Positions 16,127 to 24,063 of a stretch of DNA of 41,984 bases are shown here, in pieces (positions within the stretch are counted from its first letter, which is position 1; each line of letters starts with the position of its first letter). Origin of the DNA: Myxococcales bacterium (lineage in GTDB: Bacteria > Myxococcota > Myxococcia > Myxococcales > JAJYLH01). The stretch covers positions 1 through 41,984 of the forward strand of contig JAJYLH010000050.1 of assembly GCA_021787845.1 (NCBI GenBank), written 5' to 3'. The notes beneath the pieces are model-generated. The model worked only from the letters and a program-made list of their open reading frames with translations, made no database searches and was not told where the DNA came from. A program made the translations under genes and the position numbers.

Positions 16127-17014
16127 GTGAATCGAGTCTCGGCAAGTCGCATCATTTTCGTCGCGGGCGTGGCCCTGGGCGGCCTCGCGTCCGTGCCCGC
16201 GCGCGCGAGCGTGCTCTGGCGCGGCGACTTCTCGACCGGCGATCTCTCGCAGTGGCAGCAGGTGCAGGAGGTCGACCGCGACCGGCTGCAGGTGGTCGGG
16301 ATGGACGGCGGCGACGGCTTCGCGCTGAAGGTGACGGTCCGCCAGGGCGACAACCCCATCGACGCGAGCGGCAACCGCAACGAGCTGGAGGCACCGCCGA
16401 ACGAGCCCGAGGGCAGCGAGCGCTGGTACCACTGGCAGGTGCTCTGGCCACAGAGCTATCCGACCGAGGACACCTGGCAGCTCTTCACCCAGTTCCACCA
16501 CACCGGCGCGAGCGGTTCGCCGCCGGTCGAGTTCTACGTCAAGGGCGAGCAGGTCTGCCTCCGGGTGCAGGGAATCGACCGCTGGTCGGCGCCGCTCGTG
16601 CGGGGCGCGTGGCACGATTTCGTCTTCCACGTCCGCTGGTCGCCGGCGGTCAACCACGGCTTCGTCGAGCTCTGGTACGACGGCGAGCAGGTGCTCGACC
16701 GCCTCGACGCGGCGACGATGTACGAAGGCGAGGGCGTCTACCTGAAGCAGGGGCTCTACCGCGACGCGAGCATTCAGCCGGAAGCGACGCTCTTCCTGCG
16801 CGGGACCGTGGTCGGGACGACCCGCCAGGACATCGTGCAGGGCAGCAGCGCTCCACCTGTGACGCAGGGCTCGGGCAGTGCGAGCGGCGGCGCGGGAAGC
16901 GGGAGTGCGGGAAGCGGTGGCGGCGGCTGCGCGTCGACCGGCGCCGGAGCGCTCGCGCTCGTCGGCGCCCTGGGGCTGCTCCTCGCGAGACGGCGCAAGG
17001 CACGCGACGGCTGA
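16127..17014 (+). CDS. Secreted polysaccharide-lyase-like protein with MYXO-CTERM sorting tail
   Basis: The 295-aa protein has a signal peptide (IIFVAGVALGGLASVPARA), then a concanavalin-type jelly-roll domain of about 210 residues. The domain opens with LWRGDFSTGDLSQWQQVQ and includes GNRNELEAPPNEPEGSERWY, LFTQFHH, WHDFVFHVRWSP and YLKQGLYRDA, resembling the heparin-lyase-I/alginate-lyase-like 'polysaccharide lyase' family. The C-terminus is a Gly/Ser linker, then GGGGCASTGAG, a membrane helix and LLARRRK: the MYXO-CTERM tripartite tag, with an invariant Cys thought to be processed for surface anchoring. GTG at 16127 is chosen because AAGGAGG stands seven bases ahead and the signal peptide starts there. 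Substrate is unknown. Uronate cleavage is plausible from the fold but catalytic residues were not verified. Confidence 0.78.
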   Translation: MNRVSASRIIFVAGVALGGLASVPARASVLWRGDFSTGDLSQWQQVQEVDRDRLQVVGMDGGDGFALKVTVRQGDNPIDASGNRNELEAPPNEPEGSERWYHWQVLWPQSYPTEDTWQLFTQFHHTGASGSPPVEFYVKGEQVCLRVQGIDRWSAPLVRGAWHDFVFHVRWSPAVNHGFVELWYDGEQVLDRLDAATMYEGEGVYLKQGLYRDASIQPEATLFLRGTVVGTTRQDIVQGSSAPPVTQGSGSASGGAGSGSAGSGGGGCASTGAGALALVGALGLLLARRRKARDG

Positions 17015-17078
17015 GCACGATCCCCGAGCCGGCGCCTGAATGCGAATACCGCCTCGCGATGAAGGCCCACGGTCGGCT

Positions 17079-18869
17079 ATGACACGAGCGAGCCGGCCGA
17101 CACGTCGGGCCGATCGGTGCCAACTGATGGTGCTCCATCGCCAGACCGAGCGCAGACTGCGGGCGAGCGTGCCCCTGCTGCCGTCGATCATCCTGGCGCT
17201 CGCGCTCGTCGTTCTCGGGTGGCCGAGCCGATTCGCGAACATCGGCTCCGTCGCCTACCCCGCGCTGCTGGCGGCTTTCGCGGGGCTCTCGCTGTACGTC
17301 TGCACGCGGCTCGAGCAGCCTTTCGTCGCGACGCTGATCATCCTCACGACAGCGGCCTACGCGCCGGGTCTGGGCAATGCCGTGGTCCACGGCGCCCTCC
17401 TCCCGGGCGCCGAGATTCTGCCCGACGCCGCCAGCACCCGGGACGCGGTCTGGATGCTGCTGTTCTTCCTCGCCGTCCCCACGGTCGTCTCCTGGCTCTT
17501 CGTTCCGGCCTGGCAAGCGGTGCTCCCTCGCGTGCGAACCGAGGACAGGACGACGAGACGTGGCTATGCCCTAGGGCTGGGAGCCTTGATTGTCCTATCG
17601 TTCATCGCGTCCTTGAACAGCGGCGCCTGGACCGACTACGGCGGCGCGACCGGCGGGGACACGAGCAACGGCGCCTTTCGGCTTGCTGGGTATCCAGACA
17701 TCTCAGGTTGTCGTTCCCGCTCGCCCTGAGGCGGCCGGGCCCACGGACCTCGCTCGTTGCCACCGCCCTCGTGCCCGGCCCTCGAAGGGCCGTGAGGGCT
17801 CGGCACAGCCTGTGCCACCCTCGCGCTCGCCCTTCGAGGCCCGCGCATGCTTGCCGTGCTCCATTCATGCTCCGTGGGCGCGGGCACCTCAGGGTGAGCG
17901 GATCGGGGACCAAGACACCTGAGGTGTCTGGATACCCAGTTTCGGCTTTCCTATTTCTACGCTCCGGCGCTCCTGAGTGCCTTTGGCATCGCCGCCAGCG
18001 TGCTCATCGAGGCCTACGCGCAGCGCCGAAAGGCCGCCTACCGCCACCTCTGGGCCTTGCTCGGCATCCTCTTCGTTCTCTTGTTCATGACCCAGATACG
18101 CCGATTCATGCTCTTCGCGATGGTGCTGGCCGTAGTCCTGCTCGCGAGCGAGGTGCCGGCCATCGTCCGGTTGCTGCGCTCGCCGCGCCAACTGCTCGTC
18201 CTGTCGGCGTCGTTTGCCGTGGTAGGCGTGATCGTCGTCATCGGCAGCGCCGCCTGGCGCGCGAGCGCTCAGCGTTTCCAGACGAACTCTGTCACCGTGC
18301 GCTTGTCCGACACGATGAGCCAGCTTGGTACGGTGAACGAGCAGGCGACGCTCCGGACGGATCGCCAACGGCTGACGTATCTCTGGCTCGATGCGTCGAC
18401 CATCCAGGTCGCGCCGCAGATCGCGGGCAGCATGAGCCTGGACGACATGTTTTCCGGCACGGTCATCAGCAGCATTCCCGGAGTGCTCTATCCAGACAAA
18501 TACAAGTACCCGCCGGTCGCGTGCGAAAGCGCGTTCGTCAGGCTCGGCGTCCTTCGCGACCTCCCATGCACCGCGCAGGCCGAGGGCTTCATCGCCGACG
18601 GCATGTGGGGCGTCGCGGTGGTGGCGATCGTCTGGGGGATCGTGCTCGCGCTGGCGACCGCTCTGTTTCGCCGGCGCACCGTGCTCGGCCAAGTCCTGGC
18701 CATCCATCTCATGGTTCCACTGATAGGGCTCGAGACCTCGGCGTTCCCGATGGTCCGTTCGGCCCGGCTGGCATTGCTGGGCGGAGTCGCGGTCGTCTTG
18801 CTCGCCGCGCTCGCGCGCCTCGCCTTGAGCCCCCGATTACGCGTCCAAAGGGAGGTCTCGCAGCGTTGA
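17079..18869 (+). pseudogene. Wzy-like O-antigen/polysaccharide polymerase split by a 255-bp foldback element
   Basis: The first part (17079-17684) encodes several hydrophobic helices and ends ...TSNGAFRL. The second part (17949-18869) continues in the same frame with SYFYAPALLSAFGIAAS and further helices, ending in VQREVSQR. Between them is the element at 17685-17939 plus a duplicated nonamer TTTCGGCTT (17676-17684 and 17940-17948) that codes Phe-Arg-Leu. Removing the element and one nonamer gives one uninterrupted protein of about 508 aa, practically the same length as the second polymerase at 19801-21330. With the element present, a stop occurs at 17727-17729. The C-terminal half has the SIPGVLYPDKYKYPP and GFIADGMWGVAVVAI loops typical of polysaccharide polymerases. 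The start ATG (17079) is tentative; 17127 is an alternative. A GTG at 18000 could start the second part separately. Confidence 0.85.
17685..17939 (+). mobile_element. 255-bp foldback MITE-like element, copy 2 (complete)
   Basis: The ends are GCTGGGTATCCAGACA (left) and TGTCTGGATACCCAG (right), inverted repeats that continue imperfectly through the subterminal CCTCAGG-T/TGAGCGG segments. The two halves can fold onto each other almost along their whole length around the central palindrome GGCACAGCCTGTGCC (about 17805-17819). It is flanked by an exact 9-bp duplication TTTCGGCTT. No transposase is encoded; the small open frames inside are not protein-like. The first 96 bases are identical to the partial copy at 1-96. 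The mobilising transposase is not in the window. Confidence 0.92.
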
Positions 18870-18943
18870 AGGGAGCGCCGGACGCGGCCAGGTCTGATAG
18901 GCTCCGCCGTGACGCGCGGCGTGATGCCGCGGGACTGGAATCG

Positions 18944-19672
18944 ATGTCATCCTACCGACGGCGCATCTATGACGCCTACGTGCGGGCAGGTTGCGTTGGC
19001 GTTCCCCTGAAGGTCGAGGAGGCGTTCGCGCAGCAGCGCCCGTATCTCGACCAGGTGGTGCGACGCCACTTTCCTGCGGACCGGACGACGCCGGTGCTGG
19101 ATCTCGGCTGCGGCGCCGGAACATTGCTCGCCGCGGCGCAAGCGGCCGGGTACGCCCGGCTGATGGGCGTCGATGTTTCCCCCGAACAGGTCGCGCGGGC
19201 GCGGGAACTCGGCATCGAGGTCCGCCCGGGCGACCTTCTGGAAACGTTACGGGACCTTCCCGAGGCGTCGCAGGGCGTGGTGACGGCGTTCGACGTGCTC
19301 GAGCACTTCACCAAGGACGAAATCGTGCCGTTCGTCGACGGCGTGTACCGGGTGCTGCGTCCTGGCGGGCGATGGATTCTGCACCTGCCGAATGGCGCTT
19401 CCCCTTTCGGGGGTGCCATCCGCTACGGCGACTTCACCCACGAGCTCGCGTTCACGCCGAAGTCGCTCCGGCAGCTCCTCGTGTCGAGCGGCTTTTCCGA
19501 CATCCAATGCTTCGAGGATCGCCCGGTCGTCCACGGGGTCAAGAGCGCGGCGCGGCGAGTCGTCTGGACGGGCATTCGCACGCTCTTGCGCCTGTATCTC
19601 GCGGCTGAGACCGGCGATCTCGGACGCAACGCGGTGCTCTCGCAGAACCTCTTGGCGGTCGCGCGACGATGA
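18944..19672 (+). CDS. Class I SAM-dependent methyltransferase of the polysaccharide locus
   Basis: The 242-aa protein has a complete Rossmann methyltransferase core: motif I TPVLDLGCGAGTLLAAAQ, LMGVDVSPEQVARAREL (acidic loop), GVVTAFDVLEHF, and YRVLRPGGRWILHLPNG. It resembles Methyltransf_11/23 enzymes that modify sugars or lipid-linked glycans in surface polysaccharide clusters. The ATG at 18944 starts the conserved YRRRIYDAYV region; the open frame that extends far upstream in this frame is a shadow across the broken polymerase. It lies between the two polymerase genes, on the same strand and within 130 bases of each, so it is probably part of one transcript. The actual substrate is unknown. 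Confidence 0.85.
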   Translation: MSSYRRRIYDAYVRAGCVGVPLKVEEAFAQQRPYLDQVVRRHFPADRTTPVLDLGCGAGTLLAAAQAAGYARLMGVDVSPEQVARARELGIEVRPGDLLETLRDLPEASQGVVTAFDVLEHFTKDEIVPFVDGVYRVLRPGGRWILHLPNGASPFGGAIRYGDFTHELAFTPKSLRQLLVSSGFSDIQCFEDRPVVHGVKSAARRVVWTGIRTLLRLYLAAETGDLGRNAVLSQNLLAVARR

Positions 19673-19800
19673 GCGTCGAACGCGAGCGCCCAACGGTTTG
19701 AGGCTTCGGGGGCGGTCGCGACACGAGCCTGCCGACCGGCCGGAAGAGCTTCGGCCAGGCGTCTGTTGTGCCGCTGTTCGATTGAACGAAGGAGCGTTCC

Positions 19801-21330
19801 TTGGCGGTCGCAAGCACGAGCAGGCGAGCTGAGCGCACGGGTCGGCCAACAGACCTTGCGACCGCGCGGCTGCGCCGCCAGCGCCTCTGGCTCATGGCGC
19901 TCCTCGCGGGGCTGCTTGTCTTCTATGCCATCGCGCACGGCACCGGTGCGTCGAGGCTGATCTGGGTCGCGAACGCGCTCGGTCCCACCGTCGTCGCGAT
20001 CTCCTTGGGGGTCGCCGCGCTCTTGGGTCTGCGCGCGATCCCGAGCTTCGTGTGGACGGCTTACTTCTGGGTCCTCGCGTCATCGGCCGCCTTCTTCGGG
20101 GTCGGCCCGCTGGCGCACGTTTTCGGCGATGCGGCGACGCTCGCTTCGCTCGATGTGATTCTGCCGGTCACGCCCGAGAAGCTGCTCTTCACCAACGCCC
20201 TCGATGCCGCCGGTCTGCTGATCTTCCTTCTCGGCGTTCACATCATCGAGGCCCTCCTCCCCTTCCAAAGCGACGAGGCATCTCCGTCACGCCACCACAC
20301 CACGTTCCGGCCCGAACACGTCGCGGTGCTCTTCCTTGCCCTCGGCGGCGCGCTCGAGTTCGGCCTGCTGCTTCCCCGCGACCTCGGCGCCCTCGACGTC
20401 ATCGTCCCTGGCGTGTTGAACAGCCTGGGCCTGCTCTACATTCTGGGTCTGATCGTCGCCGCGTATCTCTCGGTGCAAAGCGCGCGGTGGCAGGTCGCCC
20501 TCTGGGTGCTTTGGATTCCCGAGGTCGTCGCATCGCTGCTTCGCTTCTCGAAGCAGAGTCTGGTTCTGGCCTTGGTTCTTCCACCCATCGGCGCCTTTCT
20601 CGCTCACGGGCGGCTCCGGCGCCTGGCGATGTGGGGAGCGATCGCCGCGATGGCGTACTATGTGGACACGCCCCTCGTCAACTGGGGACGAGAACACCTC
20701 GGGGGCGCGCCGACGAACAACGTTCAAGCGGCGTTCTCCCAGCGCCTGGGTTCCGTCGAGCAGTACTCGGCAAGAGCCGATGCCGGCCCGGTCGACGAGC
20801 CCGAGGCCCAGGGCTGGTGGACTCGCCTCGACTACGCTCCGCCCCAGACCTTTGCGGTCCAACGGTACGATCGGGGCCTGCCCGGACACTCGCTCGCGGC
20901 TGCCACCTATGCTTGGATTCCGCGCGCGATTTGGCCCAACAAGCCGATCTTGACCCAGGACGGGGTGGAGTTCTCTACCATCTTCAGCGGAAACAGCAGG
21001 AACAGCGTGGGCCTCGGTATCTTTGGCGAGGGATACTGGGACGACGGCTGGATCGGAGTTGTCCTCCTCTCGCTTATCGCCGGCCTCGTCTACGGTCTAT
21101 ACTCCTGCCTGACCCTCAGGTGGATGCAGCGACGCGCGTTCGTCTACCTTCCGCTGGTGTCGATGGGTATTACGGCGGGCCTCGGGCTCGTCGGGCGCTT
21201 TGCCGAGGCCGTGGTCGGCGGGTTCGCTATCTTCTGTGCCTACTGGCTGGCGGTCTGGCTCCTGGAGACGGTCGCCGTGAACTCGGTGCGCTCGACGCGC
21301 CTGGGGCACCGGTCGCGGGCCATACCCTGA
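19801..21330 (+). CDS. Wzy-like O-antigen/polysaccharide polymerase
   Basis: The 509-aa integral membrane protein has about ten to twelve hydrophobic segments (for example LWLMALLAGLLVFYAIAHG, VVAISLGVAALLGL, LIFLLGVHIIEALLPF, VGLGIFGEGYWDDGWIGVVLL). It carries the large periplasmic loop with IPRAIWPNKP and GLGIFGEGYWDDGW that marks the O-antigen polymerase (oligosaccharide repeat-unit polymerase) type. The start is TTG at 19801 with GAAGGAG at 19786-19795 at good spacing; no better ATG lies nearby. It is the intact counterpart of the split polymerase just upstream, which may be a diverged paralogue of equal length. Polymerisation of a surface glycan at the outer face of the inner membrane is inferred from the family. 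Confidence 0.82.
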   Translation: MAVASTSRRAERTGRPTDLATARLRRQRLWLMALLAGLLVFYAIAHGTGASRLIWVANALGPTVVAISLGVAALLGLRAIPSFVWTAYFWVLASSAAFFGVGPLAHVFGDAATLASLDVILPVTPEKLLFTNALDAAGLLIFLLGVHIIEALLPFQSDEASPSRHHTTFRPEHVAVLFLALGGALEFGLLLPRDLGALDVIVPGVLNSLGLLYILGLIVAAYLSVQSARWQVALWVLWIPEVVASLLRFSKQSLVLALVLPPIGAFLAHGRLRRLAMWGAIAAMAYYVDTPLVNWGREHLGGAPTNNVQAAFSQRLGSVEQYSARADAGPVDEPEAQGWWTRLDYAPPQTFAVQRYDRGLPGHSLAAATYAWIPRAIWPNKPILTQDGVEFSTIFSGNSRNSVGLGIFGEGYWDDGWIGVVLLSLIAGLVYGLYSCLTLRWMQRRAFVYLPLVSMGITAGLGLVGRFAEAVVGGFAIFCAYWLAVWLLETVAVNSVRSTRLGHRSRAIP

Positions 21331-21385
21331 TCGAAAGTCCATCGAAAACCATCGGTCCGCCGTAAGGCGAGGTCGAACGCCACGG

Positions 21386-22459
21386 TCATGCCGTTCTTCC
21401 AGGGTCAGGGAGCGCCCCGACCTGCTCCAGCATCCACGCGACGCGATCGCGGTTGCTGTAGCCGGCATCCAGGCAGCGCTGGCGGCCGGCGCGGGCGATG
21501 CGCTGGCGCTCGTCCGGATGGGCCAGGTAGTAGCGAATCTTCTCGAGCGCTTCCGCGTCGGTCGCGAAGAACTCGGCTTCCGTGCCCTCCTCGAACAGCG
21601 CCCGATGCTCGTCCGTCCGTTCGGCCAGCATGAAGGCGCCGCAGGCGGGAATCTCGATGCTCCGCTGCGTCTGGCGGTCCCGATTCACCTTACGCAAGAA
21701 GGCGAGGTTGATGTCGAACGCGCACATGATCTTCACGTACGTCTCGCCGTACTGGCTCGGCCCCGCGACTTCGAACTTCCCGCCGAGCTCGCGCTGGGCG
21801 CGCTCCCAACCGTTGCCCCACACCTTGATGGGCACGCCCTGCTCCGCCAGCCAACGAATGGTGTGCGCGCGCTCTTCCTCCGCGGTTCCGATGAACCCCA
21901 CTGGACCTCCCCAACGCTGGCGCTCGTCGGCAGTGACCGCCACCGGCCGGTGGAGGTGCGAATCGTAAGCGTTGGGAACAAAGAGAACTCGCGGACAACC
22001 CTCGTTGCGCAGCTCCTCGACCCCGTAGGTCTTGGTCGTGAAGTACAGATCGTACAACGGCAGGGTGCGCAGGAAGTTGGGAGATCCGTTCGCCGGGTTC
22101 ATCATGTCATCGGGCGAATAGCCCACGATCCGGGCCGCCGGACAACGCTGGCGGATGCCCTTGAGCGCTCGCGGGGGCAACTCCACGCCCTTGTCGATCC
22201 AGACGACGTCGAAGTGGCCTTCTCGGACGGCGGCCCAGAGCTTGGGCGTCAGACGTTCGTCGCCGAGAAAGCGACTCAGGCCCCGCCGGCGTAGCCGAAC
22301 CCCGAGACCGCCGAGCAGGCTCCGGTCGGTGACCGAGGACATTCCGAAAGGCACGACCCGATGCCCGTTCTCCTCCAGCGACCGCATTCGCTGTGCGTCG
22401 GTGCCGCCGAAACCTTGGGCCAAGGCGGCGACGTAGAGGATGTTCAGATCACGCGGCAT
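21386..22459 (-). CDS. CgeB-type family 1 glycosyltransferase A
   Basis: The 357-aa GT-B protein starts at the first Rossmann strand (LNILYVAALAQGFGG), with FDVVWIDKGVELPPRAL, RIVGYSPDDMMNP, LYDLYFTTKTYGVEEL, VGFIGTAEEERAHTIRWL, VKIMCAFDINLAFL, IEIPACGAFMLAERTDEHRALFEEGTEAEFF and HPDERQRIARAGRQR. This is the Glyco_trans_1_2 (CgeB-like) pattern, including the EIPACG-E-F nucleotide-sugar site. Donor and acceptor are unknown. It overlaps the 3' end of glycosyltransferase B by 11 bases, so both are co-translated. They converge on the polymerase gene and very likely build the same surface glycan. Confidence 0.88.
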   Translation of the reverse strand: MPRDLNILYVAALAQGFGGTDAQRMRSLEENGHRVVPFGMSSVTDRSLLGGLGVRLRRRGLSRFLGDERLTPKLWAAVREGHFDVVWIDKGVELPPRALKGIRQRCPAARIVGYSPDDMMNPANGSPNFLRTLPLYDLYFTTKTYGVEELRNEGCPRVLFVPNAYDSHLHRPVAVTADERQRWGGPVGFIGTAEEERAHTIRWLAEQGVPIKVWGNGWERAQRELGGKFEVAGPSQYGETYVKIMCAFDINLAFLRKVNRDRQTQRSIEIPACGAFMLAERTDEHRALFEEGTEAEFFATDAEALEKIRYYLAHPDERQRIARAGRQRCLDAGYSNRDRVAWMLEQVGALPDPGRTA

Positions 22460-23672
22460 GGCATCGGTTCTCGCTCAAGAGCCCGGCCTGCCGGAACACC
22501 GAGCCCCAGCGCGCCAAGTAGGTGTGGTCGCGCAACGCCCGCTCGCGGCCGGCCTCGCGAATGCGCGCCGCCTCGTCCGGGTGGTCGAGAAGATGTCGTA
22601 TCTTCCGAGCGCAGTCGCGCTCGTCCCGGTAGGTCACGACCTCGCGTCCGACGTCGAAGACCAGCCGCAGCTCGGGGTTCTCCTGGGTCAGGTAGAGACC
22701 GCCGCTCATCGGGACTTCGAAGTCGCGTCCTTTGAGGCACACGAGGGACCGCGAATACCCGACGCCGCCGAAGCCGAGGTTGATGCGGCTACGCGAGTAG
22801 AGCCGAACCATCTCCTCGTCGGACAGAGGTCCGTTGGGCCAACCACGACCGAAACACTCGACCAGAACGCCCCTCCTCGCCAACCGCTCGATGAACTGAG
22901 GCCGCCATCCGTAGCGGGCGCCGACGAAGGAGACATCGAATTCGAACGGCACCTCGTGGGGCCGGTGCAAGCTCGGCAGCGCGGCCTCCGGCGCGAACAC
23001 CGCGAGGCCGCCGTGGACCGCGTACTTGACCACCGACGCGGGCGCGTTGGTCAGGGTCAAGTCGACGCTGGAGGCGATCGCGGCCGGAGTCGAGTAGCGA
23101 CCGCCGACGCGAGGCCCGGGGAAGTTGAGCTTGTCGTCCCAGCAGAAGTTGAAGACCGCCGCTCCGCGGCCCGCCATCTCGCGCAGGGTCTCGGGAGCGG
23201 TGTTGTGTCCGGACAGGTATCCGACCACCGCGTCGACGGGTCGAACCGACTGCGCGTCGTCGAAAGCCGCGAGCATCGCGCGGTTCATCGCGTCCCGGCG
23301 AGACGCCCAATCCGGCGCGCGGTCGTCGAAGCCGAGCGACCTCCATTCGAACACGGTCACCCGACCGAACGGCGCGAAGGCGACTGGCAGCACCGCTTCC
23401 CAGTTCGCGAGCGGATAGGCGAGAAACAGATGCAGCTCGCCGATCGCCGCTGGCGGCCGGCCCTCACGCCGCGCCGCGATCCGGCTCCGCACGGCCTTCC
23501 ATAGCTCGGGGTCTTCGAGCGCGTGCCCGCCGCTCGCTCGCGCCCGCCACTCGTATTTCCATTGCGACCGCGTGGCGGCCAGCGCCTGGAGCGGACCCTT
23601 GACCGCCGCGTTCAGGCGGCGCGCCGCCGGAATGTTCTTCAGCGTCTCACGAAGCGACATGCCAACCGTCAT
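22449..23672 (-). CDS. CgeB-type family 1 glycosyltransferase B
   Basis: The 407-aa protein is related in layout to the preceding enzyme: HLFLAYPLANWEAVLPVAF, RPVDAVVGYLSGHNTAPETL, FNFCWDDKLNFPGPRVGGRY, SVDLTLTNAPASVVKYAV, FDVSFVGARYGWRPQFIERL, RINLGFGGVGYSRSLVCLKGRDFEVPMSGG and HPDEAARIREAGRER. RDFEVPMSGG is its version of the sugar-nucleotide motif. The start is put at 23672 (MTVGMSLRETL); ATG at 23660 is almost equally good. It is the first gene of the minus-strand pair. A specific sugar cannot be named. Confidence 0.85.
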   Translation of the reverse strand: MTVGMSLRETLKNIPAARRLNAAVKGPLQALAATRSQWKYEWRARASGGHALEDPELWKAVRSRIAARREGRPPAAIGELHLFLAYPLANWEAVLPVAFAPFGRVTVFEWRSLGFDDRAPDWASRRDAMNRAMLAAFDDAQSVRPVDAVVGYLSGHNTAPETLREMAGRGAAVFNFCWDDKLNFPGPRVGGRYSTPAAIASSVDLTLTNAPASVVKYAVHGGLAVFAPEAALPSLHRPHEVPFEFDVSFVGARYGWRPQFIERLARRGVLVECFGRGWPNGPLSDEEMVRLYSRSRINLGFGGVGYSRSLVCLKGRDFEVPMSGGLYLTQENPELRLVFDVGREVVTYRDERDCARKIRHLLDHPDEAARIREAGRERALRDHTYLARWGSVFRQAGLLSENRCHAA

Positions 23673-24063
23673 CACCGCCCTACGCGACCAGAGCCGCGCG
23701 ATGCTGCCGCCGCCGGGGCCTCCTGTCAAGGCTGAGAGGCATGGCCTTTGCCCAGGGTGCGGCGGTTCGCCCCCTCCCCGACCCTTCCCCGCAAGCGGGA
23801 GAGGGAGGCGAAGATCGCCTTCGCGAAGGCATCCGTCGGGCGGGGGCTTGTCCCCCGCCGCGTCATCGGCATCCAGGAACGGCGGGGGACGAGCCCTGGG
23901 ACGAGCCCCCGCCCTACGCTCCCGTGAATACGCGCGCGTCGAGGCCGTCAGAGCGTTTCGCCCGGAACGTCGGGCACCGCTTCGTCCTTCGACTGACTCA
24001 GGATGAGCGGAAACTCAGGATGCGCGGCAACTGGCGTGTCCTCCGTTCTTCGTGCTCCGACCG
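23673..24063. repeat. Divergent intergenic region with dispersed inverted repeats
   Basis: No gene is seen. Three repeat types are stacked. At 23770-23808 there is a CCCTCCCCGACCCTTCCCC...GGGAGAGGG inverted repeat. At 23835-23916 lies a long imperfect hairpin (GGCGGGGGCTTGTCCCCCGCC against GGCGGGGGACGAGCC...CCCGCCC). At about 23981-24012 comes a CCTTCGACTGACTCAGGATGAGCGG arm of the family that also lies inside the next gene. The promoter of the efflux operon must be here or nested in these repeats. Confidence 0.65.

Noticed and set aside
12585-16380. Long open frames opposite or overlapping the ASH/VWA lipoprotein gene on both strands
   Set aside because: The translations are low-complexity Arg/Pro/Ala or Val/Asp/Glu-rich and carry no motifs; the lipoprotein frame has a signal, six repeats and a MIDAS site.
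17602-17913. Small minus-strand frames inside the 255-bp foldback element
   Set aside because: They are too short, Arg/Pro/Ser-rich and without any transposase motif; the element looks non-autonomous.
17117-18943. Open frame running through the split polymerase into the methyltransferase frame
   Set aside because: Only the last 242 codons are protein-like (from ATG 18944); the upstream part is Arg-rich shadow of the polymerase and of the foldback element.
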